NCBI RefSeq assembly: GCF_000526155.1
Contig: NZ_JAFN01000001.1
Span: forward strand, 1,541,014 to 1,605,013
From: Deferrisoma camini S3R1
GTDB lineage: Bacteria; Desulfobacterota; Deferrisomatia; Deferrisomatales; Deferrisomataceae
Reading direction: 5' to 3'
Length of the DNA stretch: 64,000 bases
The position numbers and the translations under genes are program-made. The notes under the pieces were generated by a model. It was not told where the DNA came from, did not search any database, and saw nothing but the letters and a program-made list of their open reading frames with translations. How positions within the stretch are numbered: the stretch's first letter is position 1; every line of letters starts with the position of its first letter. Below, one piece after another: positions 57,369-64,000 of this stretch.

Positions 57369-59342
57369 ATGGGTCCGCTGGACAGCCTCGCCCGGGGAAT
57401 CGACCGACTGAACGACGGGGTGGGGAGGGCGGTCTCGTGGCTCACCACGGGGATGGTGCTGCTCACGACTTACGACACCATCATGCGCTACGGGTTCCAG
57501 CACGGGAACATCGCACTGCAGGAACTGGAGTGGCACCTGTTCGGCGTGGTGTTCCTGATCGGGGCCGCCTACACGCTCAAGGAGGACGCCCACGTCCGGG
57601 TAGACATCATCTACGCGCGCTTGGACGAACGGAAACGGGCCTGGATCAACCTGATCGGCTCGCTGATCGCCCTGATCCCGTTTACGATTCTGGTGATCTG
57701 GTGCACGAAGATGTTCGTCATGAACTCTTGGGCGGTGCGGGAGACCTCGCCCGATCCCGGCGGCCTTCCGGCCCGGTACGCACTGAAGGCCATGATCCCC
57801 CTGGGGTTCGTGCTCCTGCTGCTGCAGGGGGTGTCCGAAGCGGCCAAGAGCTACCGGTACCTCCGGGAGCACCCGGCCCCCGACAAGGCCGCGGGCCGCA
57901 AGTGGGTGTGGCTCTGGATCGCGGCCGCGGTGGCCTTCCTGCTGTTCGGAGCGGTCATCAAGGTGAGCCTGGAGGGGTGGGTGCCCCTTCCCGAGAGCAT
58001 GGAGACCTGGCTCGAGCCGATCCACGAGATCCTGCCGGCCATCATGTTCGGCGTGTTGTTCGCCGTGCTCCTGTTCGGGTTCCCGGTGGCGTTCACCCTG
58101 GGCGGCACCGCGCTCGTGTTCGGGTACATGGCCTTCGGGTTCGACTTCTTCAATCTTTTGCCCCTCCGGATCTGGGGCATCGTCACCAACTTCACCCTCC
58201 TGGCCGTGCCCCTGTTCGTGTACATGGGGGTGATGCTGGAGCGCTCGGGCCTGGCCGAGGAGCTGCTGGAGACCATGGCCCTGCTGTTTGGCCGGATGCG
58301 GGGCGGGCTGGCCATCTCGGTCGTGGTGGTGGGCGCGCTCCTGGCGGCCTCCACCGGGATCGTGGGCGCCACCGTGGTGACCATGGGGCTCCTGTCGCTT
58401 CCCACCATGCTCCGCCGGGGGTACCAGAAGGAGCTGGCCACCGGCGTGATCGCGGCATCCGGAACCCTGGGTCAGATCATCCCCCCATCGATCGTGCTCG
58501 TGCTCCTGGGCGACATCATGAACGTGCCGATCGGCGACCTGTTCATCGGGTCGGTGATCCCCGGGTTCATCCTGGTCGGCCTGTACATCATCTGGATCCT
58601 CATCGTGGGGTGGCTGCGGCCCGAGTGGGCGCCCCCCATCCCGGCCGAGGAGCGGGCCCAGACCCAGGGATGGGACCTGGTGCGTCGGGTGGTCGTGGCC
58701 CTGATTCCGCCGGCGTTCCTGATGCTGGCCGTTCTGGGCTCGATCTTCGCAGGCATCGCCTCCCCCACCGAGGCGGCCGCCCTCGGCGCGGTGGGCGCTT
58801 CGATTCTGACGGCGGCCAAGGGCCGGCTGAACCTTCAGATCGTCCGGGACGTGATGCAGGCCACCACCAAGCTCACCTGCATGGTGTTCATCATCCTGGT
58901 GGGGGCCGGCTCCTTCGGGCTGGTGTTCCGGGGGATGGGCGGCGACGACGTGGTGCGGGCGTTCATCGAGTGGCTGCCGTTCGGCAAGTGGGGCATCCTG
59001 GTCGTGACCATGTCGATCATCTTCGTCGCCGGGTTCTTCCTGGACTTCATCGAGATCACCTTCATCCACGTGCCCGTGCTCGCCCCGATCATGATCAGCA
59101 TGGGCGTGGACCCCCTGTGGCTGGCCGTGCTGATCGCGGTGAACCTCCAGACCTCGTTCCTCACCCCCCCGTTCGGGTTCGCGCTGTTCTACCTGAAAGG
59201 GGTGGCGCCCAAGGAGGTCACCACGGGGCACATCTACAAGGGCATCATCCCGTTCGTGGTGATCCAGGTGATCGGCCTGATCGTCGTGGCGTTCTGGCCC
59301 GAGGCCGTGACCTGGCTGCCCTCGCTGATGCTCAAGCAGTAG
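57369..59342 (+). CDS. TRAP transporter permease, fused DctQ-DctM
   Basis: 657 residues. Residues ~1-165 are a DctQ-like four-helix small subunit (DTIMRYGFQHGNIALQELEW, RVDIIYARLDERKRAWINLI). Residues ~215-655 are DctM-like with twelve helices (FGFPVAFTLGGTALVFGYMA, ATGVIAASGTLGQIIPPSIV, GIASPTEAAALGAVGASILT, FFLDFIEITFIHVPVLAPIM). Natural Q-M fusions are known in sialic acid systems. No DctP binding protein is nearby. GGAAAGGAGGTCCG precedes ATG. Probably imports an organic acid using Na+. Confidence 0.92.
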   Translation: MGPLDSLARGIDRLNDGVGRAVSWLTTGMVLLTTYDTIMRYGFQHGNIALQELEWHLFGVVFLIGAAYTLKEDAHVRVDIIYARLDERKRAWINLIGSLIALIPFTILVIWCTKMFVMNSWAVRETSPDPGGLPARYALKAMIPLGFVLLLLQGVSEAAKSYRYLREHPAPDKAAGRKWVWLWIAAAVAFLLFGAVIKVSLEGWVPLPESMETWLEPIHEILPAIMFGVLFAVLLFGFPVAFTLGGTALVFGYMAFGFDFFNLLPLRIWGIVTNFTLLAVPLFVYMGVMLERSGLAEELLETMALLFGRMRGGLAISVVVVGALLAASTGIVGATVVTMGLLSLPTMLRRGYQKELATGVIAASGTLGQIIPPSIVLVLLGDIMNVPIGDLFIGSVIPGFILVGLYIIWILIVGWLRPEWAPPIPAEERAQTQGWDLVRRVVVALIPPAFLMLAVLGSIFAGIASPTEAAALGAVGASILTAAKGRLNLQIVRDVMQATTKLTCMVFIILVGAGSFGLVFRGMGGDDVVRAFIEWLPFGKWGILVVTMSIIFVAGFFLDFIEITFIHVPVLAPIMISMGVDPLWLAVLIAVNLQTSFLTPPFGFALFYLKGVAPKEVTTGHIYKGIIPFVVIQVIGLIVVAFWPEAVTWLPSLMLKQ

Positions 59343-59344
59343 GA

Positions 59345-59387
59345 GCGCACGGGCCCCCTGCGGATGATCCGCAGGGGGCCCGTGCGC
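59345..59387. terminator. Perfect 21-bp hairpin between convergent TRAP and recJ genes
   Basis: Arms 59345-59365 and 59367-59387 are perfect reverse complements (begin GCGCACGGGCCCCCTGCGGA) around one base. Placed between two convergent genes, 3 bases after the TRAP stop; bidirectional by symmetry although neither side has a T tract. Followed by short GGCTGGAA repeats (59388-59412). Confidence 0.65.
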
Positions 59388-59424
59388 GCTGGAAGGCTGG
59401 AAGGCTGAAAGGCGGCGGAGCCCC

Positions 59425-61149
59425 TCACCCCGCGGGGTGGGCGTCTTTCACCGTGAGGCGGACGGTCGTGCGGCCGTTCCAGGTATGGAGCCCCGCGGTG
59501 GCCACCAGGTCCACCCGGGTCCCCGGCCGCAAAAAACCCCAAGATTCCGGCACGCGCCACACGACCGCCTCCCGGCGCGCCCCCCCTTGGGCAACGACCA
59601 GGGCCCTGTGGTCTCCCGAGGCTCCGAGGGGCCGCTCCGAGACCACCTCCACTCCCCGCAGGACAAACACGGGGCGGGGGTTCCCCACGCCGAAGGGCTC
59701 GAGGCACCCGAGCTCCGCCACGGTCTGGTCGTTCAGCTCCGAGAGGGCCACCTCGGCGTCCGCCTCGAGCACCGGCACCAGATCCTCCTCGCCGACCCGG
59801 CTCCGCACGACCTCCTCAAACCGCGCCCGAAACGCCCCCAGCGCGCCGGGCTCCAGCTCCAGCCCGGCCGCGGCCGCGTGCCCCCCGTAACGCACGAGCA
59901 GGTCTCGGCAGTCTTCCAGAGCCTCCACCAGGTGGAGCCCGGGGATCGACCGGGCCGAACCCTTCAGGGTCGCCCCCTGGGGCACCAGGACCACCGTGGG
60001 CCGATGGAACGCCTCCACCAGCCGGGAGGCCACCAGCCCCACCACCCCGGGGTGCCAGTCGTCCCCCTCGAGCACGAAACCGTAGCGCCCGGGCCACCAG
60101 CCCTCTTTCTCCACCCGCTGCCGCGCCGCGGCCACGGCCGAGCGCTCCTCGGCCTGGCGTTGGCGGTTGAGGCCGTCGAGGACCCGGGCGTGCTCCACGG
60201 CCTCCGCCGAGGATGCCGCGCGCAGAAGGTCCAGGGCTGCCCGGGGCCCCTCCATGCGGCCGGCCGCGTTGAGGCGCGGCCCGATGTGAAACCCCAGATT
60301 TCCGGCCGTGAGAGGGGGGCGAAGCCCGGCCACCGAGGCCATGGCCCGGAGTCCGGGCCGACGCGGCGGGTTGCACAACCCGAGCCCCGCCGCCACGAAC
60401 ACCCGATTCACCCCGCGCAGTGGCACCATGTCGGCCACGGTCCCCACCGCCACCAGGTCCAGCCACACCCGGAGATCCGGCTCGGGCCGTGAGGCGAAGT
60501 GGCCGTGCGCCCGGAGCACCGAGCGCACGGCCGCGGCCAGGTTCCAGGCCACCCCGACCCCGGCCGGAGCCGGCTCCGGGTACTCTCCCCCGGTGAGCCG
60601 GGGATTCACCAGGGCCGTGGCCGGCGGCAGCTCCGGCCCGGGGGTGTGGTGGTCGGTGATCACCAGGTCCACCCCCAGCTCCCGGGCACGCCGGGCCGCA
60701 TCCACCGCCCGGATGCCGCAGTCCGCCGTCACCACCACCCGGGCGCCGGCGGCCGCCATCTCCTCCAGGGGCTCCACCTTGAGCCCGTAGCCCTCCCGGT
60801 CCCTGCGGGGCAGGCGGCAGTGCACCTCGGCGCCACACGCCTCCAGGAACTCCGCCAGGAGCGCGGCTGAGGTGACCCCGTCCACGTCGTAGTCGGTGTA
60901 GACCCACAGGGGTTCCCGGGTCTCAACGGCCCGCGCCACCCGCTCCGCTGCCGCACCCATGCCCGGGATCCCGAAGGGGTCCGGGAGGGAGGCGAGTCGC
61001 GGCCTCAGAAACGCCTCGGCCTCGGGGCCCGGCCTGAACCCCCGGGCCGCCAGCACCCGGGCCACCAGCGCAGAAACACCAAGGGCCCGGGAGAGGTTCT
61101 CCCAGGCCCCGGGTTCGGACGCGCGGATCCGCCAGCGACGGGCCAGCAT
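59425..61149 (-). CDS. recJ: Single-stranded-DNA-specific exonuclease RecJ
   Basis: 574 residues, standard RecJ length. DHH phosphoesterase motifs: YTDYDVDGVTSAALLAEFLE (motif I), VVTADCGIRA (II), LVITDHHTPGPELPPATALV (III, DHH), VGTVADMVPL (IV); the DHHA1 part has YGGHAAAAGLEL; the C-terminal OB region ends with CLEPFGVGNPRPVF and onward. 5'-3' ssDNA exonuclease in recombination and mismatch repair. ATG overlaps the secF stop by one base. Confidence 0.95.
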   Translation of the reverse strand: MLARRWRIRASEPGAWENLSRALGVSALVARVLAARGFRPGPEAEAFLRPRLASLPDPFGIPGMGAAAERVARAVETREPLWVYTDYDVDGVTSAALLAEFLEACGAEVHCRLPRRDREGYGLKVEPLEEMAAAGARVVVTADCGIRAVDAARRARELGVDLVITDHHTPGPELPPATALVNPRLTGGEYPEPAPAGVGVAWNLAAAVRSVLRAHGHFASRPEPDLRVWLDLVAVGTVADMVPLRGVNRVFVAAGLGLCNPPRRPGLRAMASVAGLRPPLTAGNLGFHIGPRLNAAGRMEGPRAALDLLRAASSAEAVEHARVLDGLNRQRQAEERSAVAAARQRVEKEGWWPGRYGFVLEGDDWHPGVVGLVASRLVEAFHRPTVVLVPQGATLKGSARSIPGLHLVEALEDCRDLLVRYGGHAAAAGLELEPGALGAFRARFEEVVRSRVGEEDLVPVLEADAEVALSELNDQTVAELGCLEPFGVGNPRPVFVLRGVEVVSERPLGASGDHRALVVAQGGARREAVVWRVPESWGFLRPGTRVDLVATAGLHTWNGRTTVRLTVKDAHPAG

Positions 61150-62072
61150 CAGGCCCGCGACTCCACCGCCCGGGCCCCGCCGACCCGCTTCTCCAGGGCC
61201 AGCACCACCGGGCTCGCAATGTAAATCGAGGAATAGGTACCCACGATGATGCCGACCAACAGGGCGAACGCGAAGTCGTGGATCACGCCGCCACCGAACA
61301 GAAACAGGGCCGCCACCACCAGCAGGGTGGTCAGCGAGGTCAGGATCGTGCGGCTGAGGGTCTCGTTGACGCTCCGGTTCATGATGGCTTCCAGGTCGCC
61401 CTTCCCGCCGGCGCGCTTCACGTTCTCCCGGATCCGGTCGAACACCACGATCGTGTCGTTCAGCGAGTACCCCACGATGGTCAGAAGCGCCGCCACCGTG
61501 GTGAGATCGAACTGTTTGTTGAACACGGAAAACGCGCCGATCGTGATCAGCACGTCGTGGAACAGGGCGGCCACCGCGCCGAGCCCGAACCGCAGCTCGA
61601 ACCGCCACCAGATGTACAGCAGGATCGCGCCCAGGGAGAACAGCACCGCCAGGAGCCCCTTCTCCCTCAGATCCCGGCCCACCTTGGGCCCCACCATCTC
61701 GACCCGCCGGATCTCCACGGCGTCGTCCCCCAGCTTCTGGGCCAGGGTGTCGTGGATCCGTTTGGCCAACCCCTCCAGCTCTCCAGAGCTCTTCTCGGTC
61801 TGGATGATGTACTCGTCCGCCTCGCCGAACGATTGGACCACGACCTGGCCCTGGATCACGCCCTTCAGGGCCGAGCGGATCTCGCCGACCTCGACCGGCT
61901 TGTGGAACTTCACTTGGATCAGGGTGCCGCCGGCGAAGTCGATGCCGTACCGGGGCCCACCCCGCACCACCAGGCTCGCCAGCCCGATCAGGATCAGGGC
62001 CGCGCTCACCGCGAAGAAGACCTTGCGCTTCCCCAGAAAGTCGAAGTTCGTTCCCGAACGAATGATTTCCAT
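61149..62072 (-). CDS. secF: Protein translocase subunit SecF
   Basis: 307 residues, six transmembrane helices. RYGIDFAGGTLIQVKFHKPV is the SecF periplasmic motif; VAALLTIVGYSLNDTIVVFD followed by RIRENVKRAG, and SVNETLSRTILTSLTTLLVV, are core SecF motifs. Works with SecD to pull proteins through SecYEG using proton motive force. ATG at 62072 lies just after a composite repeat ending TTACTGGGAAGAGG, which supplies the likely ribosome site. Coupled to recJ downstream. Confidence 0.96.
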   Translation of the reverse strand: MEIIRSGTNFDFLGKRKVFFAVSAALILIGLASLVVRGGPRYGIDFAGGTLIQVKFHKPVEVGEIRSALKGVIQGQVVVQSFGEADEYIIQTEKSSGELEGLAKRIHDTLAQKLGDDAVEIRRVEMVGPKVGRDLREKGLLAVLFSLGAILLYIWWRFELRFGLGAVAALFHDVLITIGAFSVFNKQFDLTTVAALLTIVGYSLNDTIVVFDRIRENVKRAGGKGDLEAIMNRSVNETLSRTILTSLTTLLVVAALFLFGGGVIHDFAFALLVGIIVGTYSSIYIASPVVLALEKRVGGARAVESRA

Positions 62073-62079
62073 GGCTGAC

Positions 62080-62490
62080 CTCTTCCCAGTAACTTCGGTC
62101 TACGGTCGTCGGTCGTTGGTCGCCGGTCGGGGCCCTTCGGCCCGCTAGGCGGCTAGGCAGCCAGGCGGCCGGGCGGCTCTCGAATCGCGCCAAAGCTCGG
62201 GGGCATGGGGCCTGGTGGAGCGCCGGGCGCGGCTCCTTGGCTCGCCGCGCCCCCCGAACATCTGTAGCTTCATCGAATTCCAGGCCCCTCCGCTGTCGCC
62301 GCCCGAACAAGCTGCTCCGGCAACGGCATGCGAAGGCGCGGCGATCGGATGCTGCACTCGCGCACGGCCGGAAACAGGCCCCATGCCCCGCCGCCGGCAA
62401 TGTGCCCGCACCACCGAACGTTACCTTCCCCGGTGTAGGGTCCCGCAGGGGCCTGGTGAAGCCCCCACCAAAGTTCTACCCCCCGGTTTG
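62080..62490 (-). repeat. Composite leader repeat, copy C (between secD and secF)
   Basis: Plus-strand order: AGTAACTTCGG, five heptamers (62094-62128: TTCGGTC, TACGGTC, GTCGGTC, GTTGGTC, GCCGGTC), CCCTTCGGCCC hairpin, GGCGGCTAGGC units, GGGGGCATGGGGCCTG (62199), internal hairpin GGGCGCGGC/GCCGCGCCC with loop TCCTTGGCTC (62225-62252), ACGGCATGCGAAGGCGCGGC (as in copy E), CAGGCCCCATGCCCC (62375-62389, a perfect 15-bp partner of the first arm), then GAACGTTACC. Same orientation as secF. Confidence 0.85.
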
Positions 62491-62525
62491 TTCTAGTTTC
62501 TAGTCTCTAGTTTCCAGTCTCTGGA
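62491..62525. repeat. Five tandem TTCTAGT-type heptamers
   Basis: TTCTAGT, TTCTAGT, CTCTAGT, TTCCAGT, CTCTGGA in perfect 7-bp register. The reverse complement of this array occurs at 26964-26984 upstream of the second prkA-like gene. Confidence 0.8.
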
Positions 62526-62541
62526 CGGCCCCCCAGGGGCC

Positions 62542-62700
62542 TGAGGGGGCTTCCCAGTAACTTCGGTGGTCGTCAGTCGTTGGTCGTCGGTCGGAGAGCC
62601 TTCGGCCCGCTGGGCGGCTGGGCTGCTAGGCGGCTAGGCAGCTGGGCGGCTCTCGAACCGCGCCGAAGCCCGGCGGCATGGGGCCTGGTGGAGCGCCCGC
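62542..62700 (-). repeat. Truncated composite repeat, copy D
   Basis: GGGGCTTCCCAGTAACTTCG followed by heptamers in the GTCGTCA, GTCGTTG, GTCGTCG register, the CTTCGGCCC hairpin, GGCGGCTGGGCTGCTAGG units and the first arm GGCGGCATGGGGCCTGGTGG. It stops before the internal hairpin, about 30 bases from the secD stop. Copy C is thus bracketed by direct repeats like copies A and B. Confidence 0.8.
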
Positions 62701-62728
62701 CCAACGGGCCTAGCTACCCGGAATCCAT

Positions 62729-64000
62729 CTAGATGCTCAGCCGGCGGATCGTGCGCCGCCGGAGGAACGCGTCGAAGATGACCCGGGTTCCCACGATGGC
62801 CGTGAACATGCTGGCCACGATGCCGATGGCCAGGGTCACCGCGAACCCCTTGATCGGCCCCGTGCCGTACTGCCACAGCACGGCCGCCGCGATGAACGTG
62901 GTCACGTTGGCGTCGAGGATGGTGACGAACGCCTTGGCGTAGCCGCTGTCCAGCGCGTTCACGGGCGACTTTCCGAGCCTCAGCTCCTCGCGCACCCGCT
63001 CGAAGATGAGCACGTTGGCGTCCACCGCCATGCCGATGGTCAGAACGATGCCCGCGATGCCCGGCAGGGTCAGGGTGGCCTCGAACAGGGCCAGAGCCCC
63101 CAGGATCAGCACCACGTTCATGACGAGCGCGAGATCCGCCACCACCCCGGCCCATTTGTAGTAGAACCCCATGAACAGCACCACCAGGGCACCGCCGATC
63201 ACGAGGGACATCAGGCCCGCCCGGATCGAGTCGTGCCCCAGGGACGGTCCCACCGTGCGGCGCTCCAGGATCTTGACCGGTGCGGGCAGGCTCCCCGAGC
63301 GAAGGGCGATCGCCAGGTCCCGGGCCTCCTCCAGGCTGAACCGACCCGTGATCTGGGCCCGCCCACCGCCGATCCGCTCCCGGATCACCGGGGCCGACTG
63401 CACCACCCCGTCCAGCACGATGGCCAGCCGCTTGCCCACGTTCTCGGCCGTGATGCGCTCGAACATGCGGGCGCCGCGCTTGTCGAAATTGAGCGTGACG
63501 TAAGGCTCGTTGTAGCGCTGGTCGATCTGGACCCGGGCGTCGGTGATCACGTCCCCACCCATGAGCACCCGCTTCTGGACCACCAGGGGCCGGCGGCCCA
63601 CCACCTGCCGGGTGACCGGGTCGACCTCGTGCTCATAGAGGATCTCGGTCCCCGGGGGCGGACCGTTCTTGAGCGCCTCGTCCACGCTCACGTCCTCGGC
63701 CAGCAGGCGGAACTCCAGCTGGGCTGTCTTGCCGATCAGCCGGATCGCCCGCTCCGGGTCCTTGATGCCCGGAAGCTGGATCAGGATCCGGCGCTCTCCC
63801 TGGGGCACGATCGTGGGCTCGGTCACGCCGAACTGGTCCACCCGGTTGCGGATGGTCTCGATGGCCTGGTCCACCGCGTACTTCTCGAGCCGCTTGGCCT
63901 CGGCCGGATCCAAACCCAGCTTGACCACGACCCGACCTCCCTCCTCGGCGCGGGCGACGGGTCGCAGCATGGGGTAGTCGTCGTCCAGCAGCGCCTGGAG
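62729..64000 (-). CDS. secD: Protein translocase subunit SecD (N-terminus beyond window end)
   Basis: The C-terminal ~423 residues are visible. AVDQAIETIRNRVDQFGVTE, PTIVPQGERRILIQLPGIKD and ARMFERITAENVGKRLAIVL belong to the periplasmic domain, and GIVLTIGMAVDANVLIFERV plus REELRLGKSP and SVVGTR.. region (FTAIVGTRVIFDAFLRRR) to the membrane part. The reading frame continues past 64000, so the start is not seen. Unusually, ~650 bases of repeats separate it from secF. Confidence 0.95.
   Translation of the reverse strand, partial: LQALLDDDYPMLRPVARAEEGGRVVVKLGLDPAEAKRLEKYAVDQAIETIRNRVDQFGVTEPTIVPQGERRILIQLPGIKDPERAIRLIGKTAQLEFRLLAEDVSVDEALKNGPPPGTEILYEHEVDPVTRQVVGRRPLVVQKRVLMGGDVITDARVQIDQRYNEPYVTLNFDKRGARMFERITAENVGKRLAIVLDGVVQSAPVIRERIGGGRAQITGRFSLEEARDLAIALRSGSLPAPVKILERRTVGPSLGHDSIRAGLMSLVIGGALVVLFMGFYYKWAGVVADLALVMNVVLILGALALFEATLTLPGIAGIVLTIGMAVDANVLIFERVREELRLGKSPVNALDSGYAKAFVTILDANVTTFIAAAVLWQYGTGPIKGFAVTLAIGIVASMFTAIVGTRVIFDAFLRRRTIRRLSI

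Noticed and set aside
33231..62700. CRISPR arrays from the many short repeats
   Set aside because: Units are 7-8 bp in direct tandem without unique spacers of ~30 bp, and no cas genes are present.

Overview
The window is very GC-rich DNA from a single bacterial chromosome. Gene content suggests a high-GC anaerobe of the former Deltaproteobacteria (Desulfobacterota, perhaps Deferrisoma-like; this placement is inference). It has futalosine-pathway menaquinone genes, a PrkA/YeaH/SpoVR stress cassette, a tungsten/molybdenum aldehyde:ferredoxin oxidoreductase, a ~1000-residue glutamate dehydrogenase and sigma-54 control.

Positions 1-20.4 kb are the right part of a lambda-like prophage. Almost all of it is one long minus-strand block. 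In transcription order it runs: Cro-like and CII-like regulators, a Bro-N protein, many small early proteins, a phage DNA sliding clamp, a YfdQ-like protein, a MazG-like protein, a primase-helicase, terminase subunits, a gpW-like joining protein and a portal protein cut by the window start. A DUF3800 cargo gene sits on the opposite strand inside the packaging genes, with its own promoter, short-repeat clusters and an intrinsic terminator in front of it. At the right end a CI-like repressor is divergent from Cro across three operators. It is followed by two lower-GC plus-strand genes (one an SH3b plus superinfection-immunity fusion) and a repeat-rich, gene-free stretch against the 3' end of tRNA-Arg(ACG), the likely attachment site. 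No integrase gene is in the window.

Positions 20.4-30 kb hold three tRNA genes, a DUF2155 lipoprotein, a thioredoxin-fold protein, the prkA-yeaH-spoVR cassette plus a second PrkA-like gene, and a PilZ protein. From 30 to 38.7 kb come mqnP-mqnE-mqnC, an acetyltransferase, a YdcF-like protein, a second PilZ protein, threonine ammonia-lyase and a VapBC-type toxin-antitoxin pair. From 38.8 to 56 kb a molybdopterin oxidoreductase and a YbhN-like membrane protein precede a PAS/sigma-54 activator. That activator faces a near-perfect -24/-12 promoter driving an omega-aminotransferase, a branched-chain-type amino acid ABC transporter, the aldehyde oxidoreductase and a two-subunit CoA-transferase; glutamate dehydrogenase follows. 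Together these could import an amine or amino acid, transaminate it, oxidise the semialdehyde with ferredoxin, activate the acid as a CoA ester and recycle glutamate. The right end holds a split Gate-domain pair, a fused TRAP permease, recJ, secF and secD (cut by the window end).

The least expected content is non-coding. Intergenic regions at 33.2-34.9 kb and 62.1-62.7 kb are filled by a composite repeat family. It combines variable arrays of a 7-bp unit ending GGTC with a structured domain closed by a ~15-bp stem whose sequence changes between copies while pairing is kept. Full copies lie directly upstream of, and in the same orientation as, mqnP, a GNAT gene and secF, so they would lie in mRNA leaders.
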